Shown here in pieces: positions 5,176-10,451 of a DNA stretch of 10,451 nt; positions within the stretch are counted from its first letter, which is position 1, and each line of letters starts with the position of its first letter. The translations under genes and the position numbers were made by a program. Under the pieces are notes generated by a model. The model was not told where the DNA came from, ran no database searches, and saw only the letters and a list, made by a program, of their open reading frames with translations. The DNA is taken from the NCBI GenBank assembly GCA_009908885.1, contig JAAAOL010000142.1, positions 1 to 10,451 on the forward strand, written 5' to 3'. This DNA comes from Bacteroidota bacterium. GTDB lineage: Bacteria > Bacteroidota > Rhodothermia > Rhodothermales > JAAAOL01.

Positions 5176-7266
5176 CTACGAAGACCCTGTGAGCATTTCA
5201 CGGAGCGCATCCACGTCCGTCGTCGGCTGCTCGCAGGCGAAGTCCTGGCAGACGTAGGCCGTCGCCCGCTCGTCCACGGGGTGTTGCGCCTCGGTGTATG
5301 CGGCAATCTCAGTGATCGGCGGCGCGTCGCCAGGAGGCCGCAGGAGGACGACCTTGTCTGGCACGTATTCCGACCGGACTGTTCGCAACATCGCCTGCGT
5401 GTCATCTGCCTCCGCCTCGCCCGCGATGACGATCTCGTAGGACGGCCCGAGGATGAAGCCCAGCGCCATCAGCATGGCCGTAAAGCCCGCGGGGCGCTGC
5501 ATCACCGCCTCGGCGAAGTACTGCCCGATGGCCTCGGCCTGCTGCTCATAGGCGGTATCTCCTGTCAGGCGACCCAGGCGGACCAGGTTCAGCATGGCGA
5601 CGGAGTTGCCCGACGGCACCGCGCCGTCGTAGGACTCCTTCTGACGGACGATGAGGTCGTCGGTGTCTTCGGGGGCGAAGAAGTAGGCCCCGTGCTCGCC
5701 GTCCCAGCAGAATTCGTGCAGTTGTTCGTGGAGGGCGAGGGCCTCGTGGAGATAGTCGACCTCGAAGGTGGTCTCGTAGAGGTCGAGCAGGCCCCAGATG
5801 AGGAAGGCGTAGTCGTCCAGGTTGGCGTGAATGGCCGCCTCGCCGTTCCGCCAGCGGTGCAAGAGGCGTCCGTCGTCGGTGCGCATCGTGGCGAGCAGGA
5901 AGTCGGCAGCGCGGCGGGCAGCGGCCGCGTATTCAGGTTCATCGAAGACGCGGGCGGCCTGCGCGAAGGCGGCGATCGTCAGCCCGTTCCAGTCGGTGAG
6001 CACCTTGTCGTCCTTGCCGGGATGCACACGCTGGTCGCGGTGCTCGAACAGTTGCTCGCGGGCCGTCGCCATCATGGTCTTGAGGGCGTCCGGCTCCAGG
6101 CCCAGCTCCTGCGCCGTCGCCGCGATGGGCTGCTTCAGGTGCGGGATGTTCTCGCCGGTGCGCCGCCGGGTCGCCTCCTCCTGGAAGTTGCCGCCCTTCT
6201 CGAAGCGGTAGACGCGCATGAAGAGATCGGCCAGTTCGTCGCTCAGCACTTCGCGCACCTCGTCCGCCGTCCAGACGTAGAACGTGCCCTCGCGGCCTTC
6301 GCTGTCGGCGTCCTCGGCAGAGTAGAAGCCGCCATCGTCGTCCGTCATGTCGCGCAGCACGTAGGTCAGCACCTCGCGGGCCGTCTGCTCGTAGACGGAC
6401 GCGCCGGTCGCCTGGAAGGCCTCGACGTACGCCATCGCCAGCATCGCCTGGTCGTACAGCATCTTTTCGAAGTGAGGCAGCTTCCACTCTTGATCCGTCG
6501 AGTAGCGATGGAAGCCGTAGCCGACGTGGTCGAAGATGCCGCCGAGGCGCATCTGCTGGAGCGTCTTTTCGACCATGCGCAGGGCCTTGGTCTGGCCCGT
6601 CCGCTTCCAGTAGCGCAGCAGAAACAGCAGGTTGTGCGGCGAGGGAAACTTGGGCGCGGTGCCGAAGCCGCCGAGGTGCGTGTCGAAGCGGCGGTCGAGC
6701 TGCGTGTACGCCAGGTGGAGCGCGTCGGGGTCGAGCGCCATCGCGCCGCCCTCGTGCTGAGCCGCCTTCTCCAGCATGCCGACGACCTCGTCGGCGGAGC
6801 TGAGCAGCTTCGCACGGCCTTCCTCGTCGTTCCACATCTCGCGGACGCGCGGGATGAAGTCGAGCATGCCCATCTGTCCCTGCCGGCTCTCTCTGGGCAG
6901 GTACGTGCCCGCAAAGAAGGGGCGCTTGTCCGGCGTCAGCAGCACCGTGAGCGGCCAGCCGCCGCGCCCGGTCATCATCTGGCAGACGGTCATGTAGAGC
7001 TGGTCGAGGTCGGGCCGCTCCTCCCGGTCCACCTTGATGTTGACGAACGACATGTTCATCATGCCCGCCACTTCGATGTTTTGAAACGACTCGTGGGCCA
7101 TCACGTGGCACCAGTGGCACGTCGAGTAGCCGATGGAGAGAAATACCGGCTTGTCTTCGGCCTTCGCCACCTCGAAGGCTTCGTCACACCACGGCCACCA
7201 GGCGACCGGGTTGTCCTTGTGCTGGAGGAGATACGGGCTCTGGGCGTCGTCGAGGCGATTGGTCAT
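5176..7266 (-). CDS. Thioredoxin-domain protein of the YyaL / SPATA20 (DUF255) family
   Basis: This encodes 696 residues, close to the usual length of this family. The N-terminal thioredoxin-like domain (about 1-165) opens with the family signature PYLLQHKDNPVAWWPW (11-26) and has the redox motif CHWC at 50-53 in GYSTCHWCHVMAHESF. VDREERPDLDQLYM (79-92) and GGWPLTVLLTPD (102-113) follow. The rest is the (alpha/alpha)6-barrel-like part, with KFPSPHNLLFLLRYW from 206, GGIFDHVGYGFHRYSTD (242-258), HFEKMLYDQA (265-274) and EDADSEGREGTFYVW (318-332). The family is conserved from bacteria to mammals, but its substrate is not established. The start is set at 7266 (MTNRLDDAQSPYLL), where family similarity begins; the frame is open to 7452, but that extension is low-complexity and lies over the preceding intergenic region. 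No clear Shine-Dalgarno is seen. It is followed 113 bases later by the thiolase and preceded by 145 bases. Confidence 0.93.
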   Translation of the reverse strand: MTNRLDDAQSPYLLQHKDNPVAWWPWCDEAFEVAKAEDKPVFLSIGYSTCHWCHVMAHESFQNIEVAGMMNMSFVNIKVDREERPDLDQLYMTVCQMMTGRGGWPLTVLLTPDKRPFFAGTYLPRESRQGQMGMLDFIPRVREMWNDEEGRAKLLSSADEVVGMLEKAAQHEGGAMALDPDALHLAYTQLDRRFDTHLGGFGTAPKFPSPHNLLFLLRYWKRTGQTKALRMVEKTLQQMRLGGIFDHVGYGFHRYSTDQEWKLPHFEKMLYDQAMLAMAYVEAFQATGASVYEQTAREVLTYVLRDMTDDDGGFYSAEDADSEGREGTFYVWTADEVREVLSDELADLFMRVYRFEKGGNFQEEATRRRTGENIPHLKQPIAATAQELGLEPDALKTMMATAREQLFEHRDQRVHPGKDDKVLTDWNGLTIAAFAQAARVFDEPEYAAAARRAADFLLATMRTDDGRLLHRWRNGEAAIHANLDDYAFLIWGLLDLYETTFEVDYLHEALALHEQLHEFCWDGEHGAYFFAPEDTDDLIVRQKESYDGAVPSGNSVAMLNLVRLGRLTGDTAYEQQAEAIGQYFAEAVMQRPAGFTAMLMALGFILGPSYEIVIAGEAEADDTQAMLRTVRSEYVPDKVVLLRPPGDAPPITEIAAYTEAQHPVDERATAYVCQDFACEQPTTDVDALREMLTGSS

Positions 7267-7411
7267 GTGAACTATCAGGGGTTGGAAATGAGAGCGCGGC
7301 GCGTCAGGAATACAGGGGTCGATGGGGCCGGCAGGCCGGGTAGCGATGCATCGGCGATGCGACTCTACGGATGCTGGATCGATGCGGGAGGTACGGCGAA
7401 GGATACGACGC

Positions 7412-8686
7412 CTAGCGATGACGCGTGCTCCAGGCCTCCTGCCAGCGAGCATATCCGCGCAGTTCGTAAGCGATGTCGCCGACCTCGTTCATACCGACGA
7501 GGCCGTCTTCGGTAATGAGTCCGGAAAAATAGCGCATCGGTGTCACCTCGAAGCGTGGCGCGACGATGTTCAGGATCGCATCGCCGTCGTACACGTCGGC
7601 TGGATCGGCGTCTTCGAGGTGGAGCGTCGCGTCAGTGCTGACTTTGTCCGTCGCCGTGGCCACATAGCACGGGATCTGGTGCGTGTGGGCGCTCAGGGCC
7701 GCCGCCCGCGTGCCGACCTTGTTGACCACGTCGCCGTTGGGCAGGACGGTGTCCGCGCCGACGAGCACGACGTCCACGTCACCCCGGGCCAGGATCGTGG
7801 CGACGGCGGCGTCCGGCAGCAGCGTCACGTCGATGCCCTCGTAGCTCAATGCCTCGGCCACGGCTGCGCCTTCCCGCCCCGGCGCGGACGCAGCGATCAG
7901 GATGCGCGGCGGCGGATCGGCCTGGCGTAGCGCGGCGACGACCGTGCCGGACCGCGAGAGGGTCAGCACGGTCCGCCCGGCGATGTAGTTAGCCGCATGC
8001 CGGGCGACGTCGGCTTCGACCGCGATCGCGCGTCCAATGGCGTCGTGGGCTTCGCGCTCGATGCAAGCAGGTGTGCGGTCGTCCCGGCAGGCGTACATCG
8101 CCCGGTGGATGCGGTTGGCGATGACGGTCATCGAGGACCGAACCTGCGCGAGATCGCGGGCCAGTTCACTGAGTGGCGGACCGCCTTCCCGGCCTGCTGC
8201 CCGGAACCCGGCGGCGTCGCGCAGCACCTCCAGCGCCCGCAGGGAGAGATAGGCCGAGCCGTGAGTCACATCGTCGCGGATCGTCTCCAGCGTCGGAGCT
8301 ACGTGTTCGTACGAGGTCCACAGCTTCGGGACGGTCTCGCGGCGCAGGATCTCGGTCGGAGCGTCCCACGCGTGCTCGGTCGTCTCGTCGTTGAGCCGCA
8401 CGTCGCGCCGGTCGCAGTCGAACAGGTACGGATGTGCGATCCAGCGCGTGCTGAGGTCGGCGTCCTCCACCGGAAACGGCGCACCGGACCGGACGAACGC
8501 GACGGCATCTAGCAGACCCGTCTCTTCGGCGATTTCCTGGCGAGCAGCATGATCCGGGTCGCCCTCCGCGTGCCCGGCCACAGCGCCCCACTGCCCCTGG
8601 TACGAGCCCACCGCATCGCTGCGGCGGAGCAGCAGCACTTCGCTGTCGTGGCGCAAAAAACAGGTGACGACGTGCGTCTCGGTCAT
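7412..8686 (-). CDS. NUDIX hydrolase fused to an eIF2B-alpha / ribose-1,5-bisphosphate isomerase-like domain
   Basis: This encodes 424 residues in two domains. Residues 1-140 are a NUDIX hydrolase: MTETHVVTCFLRHDSEVLLL, then the Nudix box GHAEGDPDHAARQEIAEETG (38-57). The box keeps the QE-x2-EE core but is one residue shorter than the canonical spacing and has Gln50 where Arg is usual. Residues about 145-424 are an IF-2B domain: helical 170-235, the ligand loop LTLSRSGTVV (241-250), ASAPGREG (266-273), GADTVLPNGDVVNKVGT (310-326) with the conserved acidic Asp312, and IPCYVATATDKVS. In ribose-1,5-bisphosphate isomerases and MtnA the loop equivalent to 241-250 carries a catalytic Cys; here Ser244 appears to take its place. 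NUDIX enzymes cleave nucleoside diphosphates linked to another group, and the IF-2B half binds sugar phosphates or nucleotides, so the fusion could act in nucleotide-sugar turnover (inference). The start at 8686 has AGGAG 7 bases upstream; the frame is open far upstream only as a shadow of the reductase gene. Confidence 0.88.
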   Translation of the reverse strand: MTETHVVTCFLRHDSEVLLLRRSDAVGSYQGQWGAVAGHAEGDPDHAARQEIAEETGLLDAVAFVRSGAPFPVEDADLSTRWIAHPYLFDCDRRDVRLNDETTEHAWDAPTEILRRETVPKLWTSYEHVAPTLETIRDDVTHGSAYLSLRALEVLRDAAGFRAAGREGGPPLSELARDLAQVRSSMTVIANRIHRAMYACRDDRTPACIEREAHDAIGRAIAVEADVARHAANYIAGRTVLTLSRSGTVVAALRQADPPPRILIAASAPGREGAAVAEALSYEGIDVTLLPDAAVATILARGDVDVVLVGADTVLPNGDVVNKVGTRAAALSAHTHQIPCYVATATDKVSTDATLHLEDADPADVYDGDAILNIVAPRFEVTPMRYFSGLITEDGLVGMNEVGDIAYELRGYARWQEAWSTRHR

Positions 8687-8693
8687 GGACGTT

Positions 8694-8698
8694 CTCCT
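8694..8698 (-). promoter_or_regulatory. Ribosome binding site of the NUDIX-IF2B gene
   Basis: On the minus strand AGGAG lies 7 bases before the ATG at 8686, inside the 17-base gap that follows the reductase stop codon. It fixes the start and suggests coupled translation of the two genes. Confidence 0.7.
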
Positions 8699-8703
8699 GC
8701 GCG

Positions 8704-9567
8704 TTACCGCGTGGCGGCGTCGATGCGGTCGACCTCCTCGTCCGAGAGCGACAGATCGAGCGCGTCGAGCGAGTCGTCGATGGTGGCGATGCGGCTGGCG
8801 CCCGGAATCGGCAGAATGGCGTCCGAGCGCGCCAGCAGCCAGGCGAGGACCACCTGCTGCGGCGAGACGCCGTGCCGCTCGGCCACCGACGCGATGGCGT
8901 CGAGTTCGTCCAGGTTCTTGGCCCGGCTGCGCCCGCCGAGCGGGCTCCACGGCAGAAACGTAAGGCCCTCCTGCTCGCAGTAGGCCAGCACGCCGTCCTC
9001 CTCGGGGCGGCGGTGCCACGGGCTGTACTGATTCTGCACGGAGACCACATCGACCACCGTGCGTGCCTCCTCGATCTGGGCGACCGAATAGTTCGAAACG
9101 CCAACGAAGCGGATCAGGCCTTCGTCCACCGCCTCGCGCACCGGGGCCATCGACGTCGTCACGCCCACCTCTTCGTCTGGCGCGTGGTGCTGCCACAGAA
9201 AGATGGGGGCGCCCAGGGCTTCGACGCTCTCGCGGATCGTCCGCCGCAGGTAATCCGGGTCGCCGTTGCGCGTCCACCGCCCGTCGGGCCGCATCAGCCC
9301 GCCCTTGGTCGCTACGTGGACGTCCGAGGTGTCGCCCTCGTACGTGGTCAGCGCCTTGTGCAACAGCCGCTCGTTGTGGTGCTTGTCGTTCTCATTCTGA
9401 CAGTACGCATCGGCGGTGTCGATGAAGTTGACGCCGCGGTCCAGCACGTGGTGGACGACGGGAAGGGCGTCCTCCTCGTCGGGGCGGCCAGCGAGCGACA
9501 GGTGCATGGCGCCGAAGCCCATCGCGGAAAGGTGCACGCCAGTGGATCCCAGTTCCTTGGTACGCAT
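8704..9567 (-). CDS. Aldo/keto reductase
   Basis: This encodes 287 residues, the normal size for the family: NAD(P)H-dependent cytosolic oxidoreductases with a TIM barrel that reduce aldehydes and ketones. The N-terminal family pattern LGSTGVHLSAMGFGAM is present. The catalytic tetrad can be placed at Asp50 and Tyr55 (FIDTADAY), Lys88 (VATKGG), and His128 within FLWQHHAPDE. Cofactor-binding elements follow: FVGVSNYS, VQNQYSPWHR, and the C-terminal PIPGASR near the ribose-phosphate binding loop. It ends in TAA at 8706-8704, 17 bases before the NUDIX-IF2B start, so the two very likely form one transcript. The ATG at 9567 has no Shine-Dalgarno, which is common in Bacteroidota-like genomes. Substrate is unknown; the coupling hints at sugar or nucleotide-derived aldehydes, but this is only inference. 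Confidence 0.93.
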   Translation of the reverse strand: MRTKELGSTGVHLSAMGFGAMHLSLAGRPDEEDALPVVHHVLDRGVNFIDTADAYCQNENDKHHNERLLHKALTTYEGDTSDVHVATKGGLMRPDGRWTRNGDPDYLRRTIRESVEALGAPIFLWQHHAPDEEVGVTTSMAPVREAVDEGLIRFVGVSNYSVAQIEEARTVVDVVSVQNQYSPWHRRPEEDGVLAYCEQEGLTFLPWSPLGGRSRAKNLDELDAIASVAERHGVSPQQVVLAWLLARSDAILPIPGASRIATIDDSLDALDLSLSDEEVDRIDAATR

Positions 9568-9648
9568 CGGGGGAATAGTGCAGGTGAGGGTGAGCCAGCA
9601 GTCGAGATGGTCGGTACAGGGAGGACGACGCCTACCGCAAGATGGTCC

Positions 9649-9690
9649 GGCCCGGCCGCGGGTTTGGCGAGATTGTGACCCGCGCGGGCC
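9649..9690 (-). terminator. Strong hairpin just after the membrane-protein gene, possible terminator
   Basis: Arms 9649-9663 and 9678-9690 pair over 13 base pairs, almost all G-C, with a two-base bulge in one arm and a 14-base loop (9664-9677). It begins 3 bases after the stop codon of the membrane-protein gene on the minus strand. No T-run follows on that strand, so it is not a textbook intrinsic terminator. It may instead protect the 3' end or attenuate read-through into the aldo/keto reductase gene. Confidence 0.5.
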
Positions 9691-9693
9691 GAC

Positions 9694-10451
9694 TCACAGG
9701 TGCAGCACGCGCCGCCGCCCGGCGAACAGGTGGAAGAGGGCATAGAGTTCGAGGCCGAAGGGGATGTAGCCCACGTACCCCAGCAGCGGCATCTCGAAGA
9801 CGTGCCAGAAGTCGGCCCCCGGCGTATGATAGATCCACTTCGGATAGGCGTGGACGTTCCACAGCTCCCAGAAGAAACCGCAGATGAGCGCGCCGACGGA
9901 CAGTGCAAAGACGGGTCGCCAGTCGCCCGTCCGTAGGTGGTCGAACAGAGACCGGTGCCCGCGCCACGCATTGATCGGCTCCAGCAGGAAGAACGCGCAG
10001 CCCCAGACCAGCGGATAGCAGTAGGTGGGCCAGACCATCGCCAGGATGAACATGACGATCCCCAGCCCGACGAATCCGACGAGCAGCGCCCGCGTCGGGC
10101 GCAGCGGCGGGCCGTCCTTCCACCACTCGATCCACCGGAAGGAGCGCACCAGCTCTGCCGTCTCGAACACTGCCGGCATCACCGTGGAGAAGGCGATGGA
10201 GGCGAGCGCAAAATACGTCAGGTCGCTGAACTGCTCGCGACCCAGGTAGACCCAGTTGGCCGTCCGCTCGTTGATGACCTCGAAGGCCCACCAGCCCGGA
10301 ATGGAGCACAGAAAGAGCAGGACGAACCAGCGCGGGGACCGGGTGAGCAGCGAGGTGCCGCGCCGCCGCAGGACGAGCGCATCGACGGTGAGGATGTAGC
10401 CGAGCCAGAGGGGGAAGAAGAGCAGGTGCGTGCGCAGCCCGGTGAGGCCCC
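9694..10451 (-). CDS. Multi-pass integral membrane protein of unknown function (5' end outside the window)
   Basis: The frame stays open from the stop at 9694-9696 to the right window edge, giving about 251 visible C-terminal residues; the true start lies outside. Upstream of an internal GTG/ATG near 10180 the translation is plainly membrane-protein-like (THLLFFPLWLGYILTVDALV, RWFVLLFLCSIPGWWAFEVI, YFALASIAFSTVMPAVFETA), so those internal codons are not the real start. About seven hydrophobic segments can be drawn in all, including ALLVGFVGLGIVMFILAMVW, YPLVWGCAFFLLEPI, VFALSVGALICGFFWELW and MPLLGYVGYIPFGLELYALF. Aromatic and acidic residues recur in or beside the segments (FWELWN, FEMPLLGY, FGLELY, FFLLEPI). 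I do not recognise a functionally characterised family. It precedes the aldo/keto reductase on the same strand with 126 bases and a hairpin between. Confidence 0.8.
   Translation of the reverse strand, partial: GLTGLRTHLLFFPLWLGYILTVDALVLRRRGTSLLTRSPRWFVLLFLCSIPGWWAFEVINERTANWVYLGREQFSDLTYFALASIAFSTVMPAVFETAELVRSFRWIEWWKDGPPLRPTRALLVGFVGLGIVMFILAMVWPTYCYPLVWGCAFFLLEPINAWRGHRSLFDHLRTGDWRPVFALSVGALICGFFWELWNVHAYPKWIYHTPGADFWHVFEMPLLGYVGYIPFGLELYALFHLFAGRRRVLHL

Noticed and set aside
7267..7411. Short palindromes (CCGGC-AG-GCCGG at 7328-7339, CGATGCATCG at 7344-7353) between the NUDIX-IF2B and YyaL genes
   Set aside because: They are too short and isolated to call as a terminator or operator; such palindromes are expected by chance in GC-rich DNA.
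5281..7515. A 744-codon open frame on the plus strand opposite the YyaL-type gene
   Set aside because: It is a GC-driven antisense shadow. The opposite strand encodes a full-length, motif-complete YyaL/SPATA20 protein, and the plus-strand translation is low-complexity with no recognisable motif.
8687..9277. Upstream extension of the NUDIX-IF2B frame, suggesting a 621-residue protein
   Set aside because: The extension lies over the aldo/keto reductase in another frame and is Arg/Gly/Pro-rich. The NUDIX domain begins at MTETHVV with a ribosome binding site at 8694-8698.
1..10451. CRISPR arrays, tRNA or rRNA genes
   Set aside because: No regularly spaced repeats, and no cloverleaf or rRNA-like conserved sequence, were seen on either strand.

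Overview
The window is GC-rich bacterial DNA, most likely from the Rhodothermota/Bacteroidota side of the tree (Rhodothermus/Salinibacter-like). The main evidence is two secreted proteins whose C-termini carry a YPNPFN...TTITYALP...GREVAVLVD...SGxYLxRL tail, the type A sorting signal of the type IX secretion system (T9SS), which occurs only in that superphylum. The high GC content and the mix of genes with and without Shine-Dalgarno sites fit this. The genus cannot be fixed from the window.

Left third (1-3862, + strand) is an accessory zone. It opens with a fragment of a thiolase 3' end (1-25, minus). Next comes a two-gene toxin-antitoxin-like module: a short antitoxin candidate at 98-316 and a PIN-domain protein at 313-723, overlapping by ATGA. 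A second, longer thiolase 3' tail follows (741-833, minus). Immediately abutting it is a 163-bp segment (835-997) bounded by 19-bp imperfect terminal inverted repeats, which looks like a miniature transposable element (MITE). To its right lies the decapitated tail of a T9SS cargo gene (1042-1221). Then come two intact tandem paralogues (1242-2543 and 2564-3862) encoding signal-peptide / Asp-box beta-propeller / T9SS-tail proteins. The layout suggests repeated duplication, truncation and insertion next to the thiolase 3' end.

Right two thirds (3869-10451) are five genes, all on the minus strand and mostly housekeeping in look. Read from right to left in transcription order, they are: a multi-pass membrane protein of unknown function running off the window edge (9694-10451); an aldo/keto reductase (8704-9567); a NUDIX hydrolase fused to an eIF2B-alpha/ribose-1,5-bisphosphate-isomerase-like domain (7412-8686, 17 nt after the reductase and probably translationally coupled to it); a YyaL/SPATA20-type thioredoxin-domain protein (5176-7266); and an intact acetyl-CoA acetyltransferase (3869-5062). 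The thiolase gene converges with the second T9SS gene with only 6 bp between stop codons.

The observations most worth following are the MITE-like element sitting exactly at the thiolase-tail breakpoint, the three thiolase 3' ends bracketing accessory genes, the mosaic T9SS paralogues (a nucleotide-identical leader, a highly diverged AT-richer centre and a conserved C-terminus), and the NUDIX-IF2B fusion in which the family's catalytic cysteine position appears to be serine.
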